NCBI GenBank assembly: GCA_015847255.1 | Contig: JADLZK010004608.1 | Coordinates: forward strand, 62,001-126,000 | Direction of reading: 5' to 3' | Length of the DNA: 64,000 nt | Origin: Hyparrhenia diplandra | Taxonomy: Eukaryota; Streptophyta; Magnoliopsida; Poales; Poaceae | Shown: piece after piece, positions 20,060 through 31,160 of the stretch | Position numbering within the stretch: the stretch's first letter is position 1 | Layout: the number at the start of each line of letters is the position of its first letter | The notes under the pieces: generated by a model | Seen by the model: only the letters and a program-made list of their open reading frames with translations | Told to the model about the DNA's origin: nothing | Databases searched by the model: none | Made by a program: the position numbers and the translations under genes

Positions 20060-21058
20060 ATAGGAATGTAGACTACAGTGGTTAGTTGCTGAATCTTCCT
20101 TCTCACCATTTGTGTCTGCGGAAAAGGATGAGGTACTGTGGCTCATCCTCTCTGGAGGATCTCTGTGATTTGGCACGTTGGCTACTCGTTCACAACTCTG
20201 AGAAAGTCGAAGCATGCTCAGTCCGTGAGATTTGTTTCGCTTTCTCCATCCACCGGTAGCCCATTTGCAGAATTTGTTGTTTAGAGCAGGCTACAGACAA
20301 ACAGAACAAGGGCAGAAATATACGGCCATGCGTGCCAGACGAGCTACAGTATAGGTGGCAAAGATAGGATTCTGAATCTTGATATATAGTTGGAAAAGGG
20401 ACTGACTTCAATCTTCAGACCTTTCTCTGAACCTGACTGATACTACAAAGCAGCATCCACTTTGACAGCTAGCTCCTCTGAGTAACCAAACAATCCGACT
20501 GATGCATGTGCTCCTTCGGGGTTCATCACAAGTCGTTGGAACATGTCTTGCGATTTCTCAACTCTTTTTTCGCTAGTCCAATTCCAATAGACGCTTGTAG
20601 CATATTATTTAGATCATGTTGCAGAGAGATTAGCTTTGTTAATTTGCACACTAACATGCATGGCACACTAACACATGTAAGGTATTAGCTCTATTTTTTC
20701 ACCGGAACTTGCATTGACTATGTGTTTGCTGAACAGAAAAATTAAAGTCAAAATAAGATTTTCCATAAAGTTTAGGATCATGGAACTCGTGCACAGTCTG
20801 TGATTTCCATAAAGTAGCTTGTGTGCCTGCCACCCTAAAATCATGGGAGACTGAAAAACAATACACTAGTAATATTGCAGTCCAAGATAACAGCGTTAAA
20901 TTACATTATCGGTAAGGAGGTTTGCATCGAACTAGCTAGCTAGGGGTAGCCCGCTGAATTTGGTGGCTAGTAGGCGGGGCTCAACATAGTGCATGGCTTT
21001 TATACCATCCTCACCGACTAGCTACACTCCCATGTGTTGGTGGAACTTAGACGTGTTA
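20060..21058. repeat. Diverged segmental duplication, copy 2
   Basis: Second copy of blocks found at 14548-16275, in the same order and orientation, with internal deletions relative to it. A weaker echo of one block (GTTGGCTAC..GTTCACAACTC) appears near 31853-31870. Confidence 0.8.
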
Positions 21059-21076
21059 TTTAAAAAGGCGCAACTA

Positions 21077-21314
21077 CTTCATCCGTTCTAAATTCTAAAA
21101 CATTTTAACTTTTCTAGATATGTTTTTTTTTTTCATGTGTTGAGTTTGGAAATGTGAAAATCATATCAATAGATTTATCTTAAAAATTATTTTTCATAAA
21201 AATATACAATTATAACTTTCTAATAAATATTTTTATAAAAAAGATAACTCAAAGTTATGCTTTGGACCTTTGTGTCACTGTCCTAAATGTCTTCTAATAG
21301 TCATACGAAGGGAG
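21077..21314. mobile_element. Diverged Stowaway-like MITE, relative of the inner MITE
   Basis: The left CTTCATCCGTTCTAAATTCT pairs loosely with the right end ..CATACGAAGGGAG. Read on the minus strand, the right end continues ACATTTAGGACAGTGACAC and CATAACTTTGAG, matching the interior of the MITE at 18296-18556. TA is on the left; the right flank is TG. Confidence 0.65.
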
Positions 21315-21907
21315 TGCGTATCTAAACATAGGGTATATCTAAGTACATAGTGAAAACTATGTTCGAGAAAAGCAAAAATCATTCACATGCGAGCGATGTT
21401 GTGCGCCTCGGTGCCTGTGCGACGGCGGCAGGTGAGTGGGCAGAGGTCGAGAGGATGACGGAGGAGCCCCAACCCTTGCTATTTTTCACATTTTTTTTGG
21501 AGACTTCGTGTCTCTGGCCTTGAACCCACAACTTGCCACTCGCATTACCATCCTCTACCACTTTGCACCCTTTGTCACTTGTGTCTATAAGCCATTTTAG
21601 TTCTAAATATATATTATACTAAATCAAGTGTAAATTGATTGTTTGAGACCCTCAAAAAATTCAAATTGAAACATGGTCAACTGTAAAGTTTCATAACTTT
21701 TGAGATCTACAACTTTTGTTTAGGTAGTTTCTCCATCCGAGGTTGTTTATAAAATTTGAATTTCATTGACAAATTGGATAAATTTAGGCGTAGTTTTCAT
21801 TGACAAATGAATTCAAACAAAAAGATGCCAACTACAAAATTCTATAACTTCTCAAGATCTACAAAGTCTATTTTGGTCATTTGATCATTTGTTCATCTTA
21901 CATGGTG
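21315..21907. other. Intergenic region without recognisable genes
   Basis: It contains short ORFs only. From 21660 the phrases AACTGTAAAGTTTCATAACTTTT and CAACTACAAAATTCTATAAC repeat a motif type also seen at 8820-9180, apparently debris of a common grass repeat. Confidence 0.45.
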
Positions 21908-21915
21908 GTTCTAAC

Positions 21916-22226
21916 TAGGCACGCTAATGGGGCGGGGTTGAACGGGTATTTTGGGGCGGGTTTTAATACGGGTACTATTGGATGGGTGGAAGCGGGTGAC
22001 ACCGTGTGAAACGGGTTGGGGCGGGTTGGGTTGATGACACAAAGCGGGTTGGGACGGGTTGGGACTCTATGGTCATAGATCGGCGCATAAGTCATATATC
22101 ATCTTCCGTCGTGACTTCGGGTTGGGGCATTGGGCCGACGGGGTGGGGCGGGCGGGTGGTAGTTAGGGTTTTTAAAATATGGGTTGGGGCGGGTTTGGGG
22201 TGGGTTTAAACCCGCTAGCATGCCTA
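21916..22226. mobile_element. Non-autonomous hAT-like element, 8-bp target duplication
   Basis: The element starts TAGGCACGCTAATGGG and ends, as reverse complement, TAGGCATGCTAGCGGG. GTTCTAAC lies at 21908-21915 and again at 22227-22234. An 8-bp duplication and short terminal repeats of this kind are typical of hAT transposons. The 311-bp interior is built of GGGTTGGG/GGGGCGGG units and encodes nothing recognisable. A related, degraded G-rich sequence is at 30745-31160. Confidence 0.88.
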
Positions 22227-22230
22227 GTTC

Positions 22231-22314
22231 TAACATTGATCACAAATCTTATACATATCTCTCGTAGTTTAAGTAAACTACAAAATAGATATGCAAGATT
22301 TGTGAACAATGTTA
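22231..22314. repeat. ~40-bp-arm hairpin next to the hAT element
   Basis: AACATTGATCACAAATCTT then CATATCTCTCGTAGTTTA is followed after a few bases by TAAACTACAAAATAGATATG then CAAGATTTGTGAACAATGTT, its imperfect reverse complement. The hairpin starts inside the right copy of the hAT target duplication. It could be a small foldback element; a small-RNA precursor is possible but unsupported. Confidence 0.7.
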
Positions 22315-22927
22315 CTTTCACTTTGTCATATGAAGAAAGACAAAAATTGTACATCTTGGAGAGTTATACAACTTTTATGTTCATGACTTCTTCAAAGCCG
22401 AAATCATTTGATGTTTCAAAACGTTGTTTGAAATTATCTTTTTAAAATTCAAAATTTGAAATGTACATAAAAAAATGACTAAAAGAATGTAGTAAGAACA
22501 CAATATCTTGATGGACCATGATTTTAGAAAAAATTAGGAAAAAAAGCATCACATTTGGAGCTAGTACGAGGGAAAAAGACTAGTTATAAGTTTTAGCCAC
22601 AGATTAATAAGATAAATGAGTGTTCTTGAAAAATTTAAAACTGAAATTAAACAATATTTTGAGCCATCAAATGAATTCAAATAGAAAAGCGTAGATCTTG
22701 AGAAGATTAAAAACAAATCTACTCGAAATTAAACAAGCCTAACATTGATCACAAATCCTCTCGAAATTAAATGGCCATTATTATAGGGGCTACTGGTGAC
22801 AGATCCAAACCTTATGAATCGTTTTTTACATAGTGTAGCGTGCGATGAGCAGATGTACCTATCCTGGCCGGACGAAGCATAGGCTCCCGTGAATGAAAGT
22901 CTGTATTTTTAATTGCAATCCAAGGTT
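22315..22927. other. AT-rich region without recognisable genes
   Basis: No long ORF and no repeat with clear ends were found. CTAACATTGATCACAAATC, the start of the hairpin arm, recurs near 22739. The region ends at the LINE target site. Confidence 0.45.
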
Positions 22928-23009
22928 ATGTACCGAGAATGTGGTATCGTCGGGCACGAGAGGAGGATGGCGGTTCGCGTGAAGAGAGGCGTGGGCGACT
23001 CCGGGGCCA

Positions 23010-26008
23010 TGGAGGGCGACCCGGCGATTCTCCGGCGATCATCCTCGTCTCCGGTCGACTTTTCGCGCTGTGAGCATGATCACTTTCCGTCTCTCCCTTC
23101 TATCTCTCTGTCTTCGCCAGCATCGGGGAAGCCCCGCTCTACTGCTCGGATTATTCGCCCCGCACATATGGATGGGGAGGAATCAGATTCATCGCCATGT
23201 GCGTCTCCGATGGATCCTTCCCCAATGAACCTTTGTCGGATGGCCATGGCGGACGAGTTCCCCTTCGAGAAAGTCTCGAAGCAAGGTGTCAAACTTAAGT
23301 ACACTCCTATTGAGCTCAGGCGGGGTCAATGAGACGAGGGTTACGCCATGGGCGAGGACCTGGAGCATCTGAAACAGGGGAACCACTCGGCAGGAGACCT
23401 GCAGGTGGGGAACCAATGTCAGTCGCGGTGGTTCCGGTCACCCCCCAAGGTGATGCTAGTCCCTGGAATCCTGGGACCTATGCCGAACAAAGAGCCACGT
23501 GTCGGGGTTACGGACAGTACCGAGGGGGTGAGCGTGAGGTTGAGGATGACCTCGGGTTAGGGCACCAAAAGCTTGGAGAAGGGAATGAATCGCCCCCAAT
23601 CGAGAAACCTAGCCCTCCATCCCATCCGAATCTCGCCAAGTTCGGTAGGACATTCGGAGAACACCACATACCAAATTGTTCGCGGAAGCCGTGAAATCGA
23701 ATCCAGCACCGGTGGTGCGGGTTACGATGAATCCATATGGAGGAGGTCGGCAAAATGAGTGGAGGAATCCGGTGGTGGAAGAAACAGAGGTGGATGGGGT
23801 GGAAATCGATTTGATCGGGGAGGACGTGGTGGTGGTCGTGGAGGCCAGGGCGGTGTGGCCAACCCCGGCCGCGGTGGTGGTCGTGGAGGCCGGGACGGCG
23901 GGGTGTCAACCCCGGCCGCGGTGGTGGCCGTGGAGGCCAGGTCGGGGGGGGGGCAACCCCAACCATGGTGGTGGCCGTGGAGGCCTGGACGGCGACGGTG
24001 CCAATCCAGCCACGGTGGATCCGCTGGATATGGAGGCAACCGGCAAGGTCATGGCAATCTTAATCGAGGAAGAATTTGGCGGAGAAAGTCCGAGTCGATG
24101 AACATCAAAGGGGAAGGTTCAAGCTCGGAAGGTGGAGGTGAAGTGGCTGGATCTCATGAGGGAGTTGTTTGGTCCAAGTGGGAAGGCAACAAGGAACAAC
24201 CAACTCCTCAGGAAGCATGGGGACCAAAAGCTGATGTGGGTGGTTTCAGCAGTAACAGAGATCCACCTGAATCTAGCAAGAAGAAAGAGGTAATCCCTGA
24301 GTCTAGCAAAGGCTGTGAGATATGTAGATACACAAATCACACAACAAGTGAATGTAGTAGGATGTATTGTGAGATTTGCAATGAAAACACACATACCACA
24401 TATAATTGTTCTACATGTCTACCATGGAACTATGGCCCTGAACCGTGTGCCGCACAAGTAGAAGGTCAAAGTTTTTTTCATATTGATGAGATACTTGACT
24501 CTAAGATGGCTAGAGATAGAGCAAGTACTGCTGTCATAACCGGCCCCTATCCGGAAGTGTTACTGGGAAGGATATTGAGCAGCTTTTTACTAATTTCTTT
24601 GGGGTCCGAATATTGGAAATGGTCAGCCAAATATAAATCTGACAAGTCATTCACACTTAGATTCCCAAATGCTAAGATGGTGAATCAGTGGAGTCAGATG
24701 AGGACAATGGACATCAAAGGGGGAGAAGCCAAAATTCAGATTGATCAATGGAATTCAGCTGCTGGTAGCAGGTGCAGGCTACAACAAAGCTGGTTCAGAG
24801 TTTCAAACATCCCTGATGACCAAAGGTCCATTCTCACCCTAGCTAAAGTGGGGGCACTTGTGAGAAAAGTGGTAGAAGTGGATGAGAAATCCAGGTTTAG
24901 AACAGATTATGTGAGGATGCTTATTGCTTGCAGGGATGTAACAAAGGTCCCTAAATCTGCTCTAGCTTGTCTAGGACTAGATGAATATGAATTTGGATTT
25001 GAAAGGGAGTTCATTGAAGTTGAGAAGCCAAAGCAACCTCAGATTGAATTTCTATCAATGAAGGGCAGCCACCAAATAAAAAGCCAAAGGGGACTTGGAT
25101 AAAGGGGATAGCAACAAAGATATTATGGGAGGTACTGACAATAATCATGATAAGACATATGACAAACAGATCATAAATTCTGCACCTCCAAAGTTCCAAC
25201 AGAGGGGCATGTGGTCTGGGAATGCAAACTTCATGGAAGAAAATCAAAACATTGTGCTGGAACAAGGGTGTGGGAAAGCATTAATGCAATCTGATAATGT
25301 CACTTCAGATTTCGATAGTGACTCTCTGGGGGCAAACCTGGGCAAGTTGAATGTAAAAAGTCAGAAGCATGAACCAAACTTTAAACATTGCAAAAGTTGG
25401 AGTATGCAAGAAGTACGAGGCTAATACTTATGTGAAAGAAAGTATTATGCAAGACAAGAATGTAGTGGACCCGACATTCTGGAGAAAGTAGTAAGCGAAA
25501 GCGAGAAAGCGTCATCAATACCAATTCCCCTGAGGTGTTCATCCCTGATGACAACATTGTTAACACTCAGGAAAGCCAAGTGATGGAAGTAAATGAGGAG
25601 GCCAAATATGATGACCCAAAAGCATTTCAAGAAGTGATTGAGGATAACACTACTATGGGTGAAAGGATTGAGGCTCTGTCGGTAATCAAGAAGTTCTTGC
25701 TAGGGAAACTCTAGCAACATCCAAAAACATCTGTGGTAATCGGCAAGATGAAGCTAAACGGACCAGGGAGGAGTGAGAGGTTGATGAAGGATGCTGCCCT
25801 CACAACCATGGAAAAGAATGATGCTATTTCCAAGAAAAGAAATCTTGAAGGTAACATCTCATCTCAAAATATGTTCTCTGTTTTACATGTTGATGAAATA
25901 GATGATTTAGCTATGAATATGGGCATTGATGTAGGAGATGATAAGTTGCAAACTTTTAATCTGTTGAAAGAACTACAATGTGCCAGGCATGATATTTTTT
26001 ATAAATAG
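23010..26008 (+). pseudogene. LINE ORF1-like protein, frameshifted
   Basis: A likely start is the ATG at 23010 (MEGDPAILRRSSS). The frame changes near 23330 and near 23700, and the main open stretch is 23759-25102. That part begins with a glycine/arginine-rich RGG-type segment and then CEICRYTNHTTSECSR and CEICNENTHTTYNC, two cysteine/histidine knuckles. Next come KSDKSFTLRFPNAK, DQWNSAAGS and WFRVSNIPDDQRS, wording typical of the ORF1-type proteins of plant LINEs that bind the element RNA. Further pieces (NMFSVLHVDEIDDLAM) extend to 26008. Several stops lie between 25100 and 25730. Confidence 0.75.
23790..23995 (+). repeat. Gly/Arg-rich coding minisatellite in LINE ORF1
   Basis: Units of about 45-55 bases built on GGTGGTGGTCGTGGAGGCC and GGCCAACCCCGGCCGC recur three to four times and encode RGG-type repeats such as GRGGGRGGRDGG. 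RGG segments often bind RNA. Here the array is part of the decayed ORF1. Confidence 0.7.
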
Positions 26009-26283
26009 CTTGCTAAGAATAATGCTAATATAGTAGAGTCAATTGTTGAAGAGGAAAGTGTATCTCCTATTGCTGAAGTAGGAAGAGAGGAAGTATCTCG
26101 ATATACCGATGATTTTTTTGTATTAGTGTTATCAAAAAAGAAGAAAAGGGAGAAAAAAAAAAAGTAAAATTCTCCCCAGGGGTATTAATAATAACTGGGT
26201 CAGGAAAGTCCTGTCCGGGCAAAAAAGAAAGGGTAGGAAGCCTAACCCTATCAACAGCAGAAATGTACAAGTAAAGTGTCTTA

Positions 26284-29200
26284 ATGAATGGTCTTATATG
26301 GAACTGTAGAGGCCTTAGAAAAGATGGGGTCTCTACATATCTGAAAAATCTCATGTTTCAAAGTATGATTTACACTTCTTAGGAATCCAGGAAACTATGG
26401 TAGAGGTTTGTGATGATAGAATCTTGAGGAACTTTGATCCCAATCAAGACTATTTGTGGGTGTGGAATCCTTCCAAGGGAAGGTCAGGGGGAATTTTAGT
26501 AGGGGTTAAAAAGAGAATTTTATGTTGTAAATTCTTTCAAGCAAGGAGAATATATGCTCCAGGTTAATGTGTGGGATAAAGCAGTCAAAGTTAATTGGAA
26601 TTTGTTGACTGTCTATGGGCCTGCTCATGATGAATTAAAAGATGATTTCCTTGCTGAACTAGCTTTGTTTTGCTCCACTAATAAGGAACCTATGATTATA
26701 GGTGGGGATTTCGATATCATTAGATATGCTAATGAGAAAAACAAAAAAGGTGATGTGCATCAACATACTGATTTGTTCAATTCTTTAATAAACACATATG
26801 AACTAAGGGGAGCTTATTATGTCCGGTGGAAAGTTCACCTGGACAAACAATCAAGAAAATCCCACCCTTGTCAAGTTGGACAGGATTTTAATGACCCATG
26901 ATTGGGAAGAGATGTTTCCTTTAGCCATGATCAAGAAACTTCCAAGGGAAATTTCTGATCACAATCCTTTATTATTTTGCTAAATGATATGGAGCTGCAT
27001 AAAAAACACAATCCATATAGTTCAAATTTGAACTCAGGTGGCTAATGAATCCTGATTTTTATACACAAGTAGAGAGGATATGGGAGGCTCCATGTAAGGC
27101 AAAAATCAGTCTGGACAAAATCCAGCAGAAATTGAAGTTATGTAAGCAATACCTTAAAGGATGGGGAGTAAATATACATTCTAATATGAGAAAGAGAAGA
27201 AAAGAGTTGTTGGAAGAAATTGTGATACTAGAAGAAAAAGAGGAAAATGACAGCCTTACTCGACCAATGGATTAGGAAAACAGAGGTCTTGAAAGAAAAT
27301 TTAAAAATTACGGAAGAGGAAGAGCTCTATTGGTACAATAGATCACATGAAAAATGGTTGAAAAGTGGTGATATGAATACAAAATATTTTCATAGAGTGG
27401 CAAATGGGAGAAAGAGTAAAAATACCATATTGAGTTTTAAAAAAGATGGGAATATAATTGAAGGGGAGGATAATTTCGGCACATGCAAAGAATATTACAC
27501 CGAATTATTTGGCCCCTGCTCCCGTATTTGATGTAAACATCGGCGAGGAAATTTGGAGAGATGCTAAAACTTTGGATGAAGAAGAAAATAGAGATTTATG
27601 CAAACCATTTCTCGAAGCGAGAGATTTGGAATGCACTATCTCGAGATGGAGAAAAATAAAGCTCCGTGCCCACGACGGTATGCCAATTGAATTTTATCAA
27701 TCTTTTGGAAAATTGTTAAAAAGGATGTTGTATCTCTATTCTCAGATTTCCATGCATCCAAAGTAAACATAAGTAGAATCAATTATGGCATAATAACCTT
27801 GTTGCCAAAGGTAGCAGATGCAGCAAAAATCTAACAATATAGGCCAATATGCTTGTTAAATTGTTTATACAAGCTCATCACTAAAGTGTTAACCCCGAGA
27901 ATGGAAAGAGTTGCCGAGAAACTTATACATCTAGCCCAATCAACCTTCATGAAAGGTAGAAATATCATGAGTGGGGTAATGGCCCTCCATGAGATTCTGC
28001 ATGAAACAAAGAGGAGAAAAGAATGTGGAATTATTTTAAAACTAGATTTTGAGAAGGCATATTATTCAAATGCTTAAAAGCTAGAGGTTTCGTGATTTGT
28101 GGTGTAGTTGGATAAATCAAGTGGTTGCAGGAGGTCTTGTAAGTGTCAAGGTTAACAATACAATTGGACCATATATTAAAAGCTTTAAAAGGGGTTAGAC
28201 GGGGTGACCCTTTGTCCCCAATCTGTTTAACTTTGTGGTCGATTTGTCTAACTAGAATGATTCGCAAGCCCGAGAAAAATGACATTGTGATCGGCTTGAT
28301 AGATCATATCATTCCCAATGGGGTAGCCATTCTGCAATATGAGATGACACCATCATTTGTCTTAAGCATGACATTGAAAAAGCTAGAAATATGAAATTGC
28401 TACTATACTTATATGAGATGATGGCTGGACTTAAAATCAACTTCAATAAGAGTGAAGTGATTATAGTCAATGATATTGAGAATGTGGGAGTCTGTATATC
28501 TTTGAAATTTTCAATTGCCGGTTTGGATACTTTCCTATTAAGTATTTGGGGGTTTCTGTTAGCCCTAGTAGGTTACATGTTATTGACTGGGCTCCACTCT
28601 TTGGATAAGAGTGCTAAGAGATTGGAGATATGGAGGGGATCCATAGCAAATATTCTTTGGAAGGACAACTCGATAACTTCCGGCTTAAGCAATGCTCCAA
28701 TCTATTATATGTCCATTTATCTCTTACCCCAAACAATTGGTAAATGAAGTTGACAAGAACATGAGAACTTTTTTTACGGCAAGGAGGCCATACAAAAAGA
28801 AAATATCATTTGGTAAAATGGATTAAAATTTGCAAAAGCAAGAAAAAGGGGGCTTAGGAATTAAGGATGTCGGGAAAATGAATCTGAGCCATTGTGTAAA
28901 TGGTGGTGGAAGTGGAAATTGAAACTGGGCTCGGCTGGGATATTGTCGGGTTTAAATATTTGAAGAAAGAATCCATTACCACAAAGTCAAACATAAACCA
29001 GGAGATTCTCCTATATGGTCGGACAGTTAAAGGTGAAAGACATTTATTTACTGAGGGAAGGAAGAAGGTGATTATGGATGGTAATGGAACATTACTATGG
29101 CATGATGCATGGCTAGAGGATAAGCCTTTCTGTATTACTCACCCTACTCTTTTTAAACTGTGCAACAAGAAGTACATAACTGTGAACCAAATGTTGAGTG

Positions 29201-29978
29201 GTTCCAGTCAAATTTCTTTCAATAGATGGTTATGTGGAGATTTGTTGAATGAGTGGATCACTCTTAAGGAGAAAATCATGACACAAGAATTAGTAACGAG
29301 GACATGATGTGAGTCATTTGGCGTTTGGAAAAAATGGAAAGTTTAGTGTCAAATCAGTCTACAATGCTTTGACTGAATCTGATAGTGGAATCTACCACAA
29401 GAGAATCTGGAAAGCTAGAATACCAGCTAAAATGAAGTTTTTTTCTTTGGCTAATAACTAATAAGGCCATTCTAACTAAAGAAAACATGGTAAAAAGGAA
29501 TTGGAAAGGAGATCCTACATGTTATTTTTGTACACAGATTGAAACGGTTGATCACTTGTTATTCACTTGTTCTATTGCTAAATGCATTTGGGCTATTATT
29601 GCTGCATGTATTGGAGCAAATGATATTCCAACATCCCTTGAGCAAGGATGGGAATGGTGTGATAAGTGGCTCCCGAATAATAAGCAATTTCATGCAATAG
29701 GGCTATCTCGGCTGTATCTTTGGGCCATATGGAAGAAAAGAAACTCTGTTTGCTTCGATGGAAAAGTGCTCAAAAATCCACTGGAAATATTGAGCCATGC
29801 CTGTGCATTAATGAAATTCTGGGCAGGTTTATTGAAAGAAGAGGACAAGGAGTCATGGATCCCGCCGGTGGAAGCAACACTGCAGTTCGCAGTTAACCTT
29901 CTGCACCAAGACCAGGGTGGACTGGTGAGGCTGCTACCAGGAGACGTCGATGATGCTGCAGGCGCTGAGCAGGAGTAG
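26284..29978 (+). pseudogene. LINE ORF2: endonuclease, reverse transcriptase, zf-RVT (broken)
   Basis: The start MNGLIWNCRGLRKDG carries the Asn of the AP-endonuclease active site. GIQET (catalytic Glu) follows in another frame near 26382, and VYGP then GGDFDIIR occur in 26554-26901; GGDFN is the norm, so the Asn is replaced by Asp. Reverse transcriptase pieces include PICLLNCLYKLITKVL, QSTFMKGRNI, ILKLDFEKAY and GVRRGDPLSP. The active-site box near 28341 has lost one base and is out of frame. The C-terminus at 29487-29978 carries CYFCTQIETVDHLLFTC, the zf-RVT pattern. At least eight frameshifts or stops are visible. Confidence 0.9.
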
Positions 29979-30205
29979 CAAAGTTGATCTCCAGTTAGGT
30001 AGCAAGTCTGTGAATGTTAAGCTGGCATTTCCATGTCTCTAGTTATCCTTGCAGCTAGGGGTTGATGTTTCCCCCTTATTTTGTTACTATGTTTCTCTGA
30101 ACTGTCCTGTTGCTACCTTAAATGTCCCAGAAACTCTGTATTTCCGTTACTCTGTTAATGAAAATGGGGAAGCTCCCTTTATCGAAAAAAAATGTACCGA
30201 GAATG

Positions 30206-30744
30206 CCCTCAGAGGAATTGTACTCTGAGGTATTATGTGACATTTTCTAACAAATGATCACATGTCACTTCCATTTTTCTTTTTATAATGGTCATAGTGA
30301 CAGGAGAGCTTGATAGTGATAGCTAGTAATAATAACGGGAAAAGTACTTTTATAAACCGGTCAAATATTAAGATAATAGATGGGGTAGGCCATATCCGTG
30401 TTTCACAGAAAGAAGACACGTATGCACACGCACATTATCTGCATTGCCTACATCATACATTGAATGCTTAAGTTTATAGCGGTAGTACAGTGGCAGGTAT
30501 AAGTTTATAGCGGTAGTACAGTGGCAGGTCGACCCTAGCCGGCATAGAGATTATTTTGTGACGACTAAAGGAACACTCCAAAGTCCAAAAGCACCTCAGA
30601 GCGGTGGGACACGTCTCATGTCGACCAGCTAAACGTGCAAGCTGTGACACTGATAAACAAGCGCGTAACGATCACCATGCAGCGACACGTGGCCAGTTGG
30701 TCGGCATGCAGCAACCCCGTAGCGCCATAGCGGTCGATAGTCCA
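30206..30744. other. Intergenic region after the LINE
   Basis: No gene is seen. From about 30600 it contains the segment shared with 18690-18905. At 30471-30531 a 31-base unit is doubled. Confidence 0.45.
30471..30531. repeat. 31-bp tandem duplication
   Basis: AAGTTTATAGCGGTAGTACA with the following GTGGCAGGT occurs twice, head to tail. Confidence 0.9.
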
Positions 30745-31160
30745 CCTGCTAACGGGGACGGGACAAAACAGGGTTTCTAGGGCGGGTTCTAATATGAAGT
30801 GTGTACAATGGGTTGAAACGGGTTTGTCAATGTTGCGATGCGGGGCAGAGCGGATTTGTCTATGTTGCGGTGCCGGACGGGCGGGTTTGTCTATCTTGCG
30901 GAGCGGGGACGGGGTTGGGGCAAGTTGAGACTTGGGGCGCCTTCTATGAGTGCTCTTGGTTGGGGAAGGAGAGGGACGGCTGCCGCCGCCACCCGCCGTT
31001 GTCGGGCGGGCGGGGCGGGCGGGGCAGGACGGGGTGGGCGGGTTGAGCACATATTATTTTGTGGGGGCGGGACGGGACGGGTTGAGTAGATTGTTTTACA
31101 TGGCGTGACGGTGCGGGTGGTTTACAGGGTGGGACGGGTTTGGGAAAGGTTTGCCCCAGT
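30745..31160. repeat. Degraded G-rich hAT-like element
   Basis: It starts CACCTGCTAACGGGGACGGG, resembling the GCACGCTAATGGGGCGGG end of the hAT element at 21916. The interior is made of GGGTTTGTC, GGGGCGGG and GACGGG units. It separates two halves of a segment that is contiguous at 18690-18905, so it inserted into one copy of a duplicated sequence. Open frames on both strands are products of the G-rich composition. Confidence 0.55.

Larger units (their letters stand above)
22942..30191 (+). mobile_element. Near full-length L1-like LINE with 14-bp target duplication
   Basis: ATGTACCGAGAATG lies at 22928-22941 and again at 30192-30205, directly after an A-rich tail (TCGAAAAAAA). Between them are an ORF1-like region with a paired zinc-knuckle and an ORF2 with endonuclease, reverse transcriptase and zf-RVT parts, in the order expected of plant L1-like LINEs. 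The 7.25-kb length suggests that the 5' end is complete or nearly so. Both ORFs carry frameshifts and stops, so it is not active. Confidence 0.93.

Noticed and set aside
21898..22354. Overlapping ORFs in the hAT element and hairpin
   Set aside because: They come from G-rich repeat units and from the palindrome, which gives similar peptides on both strands.
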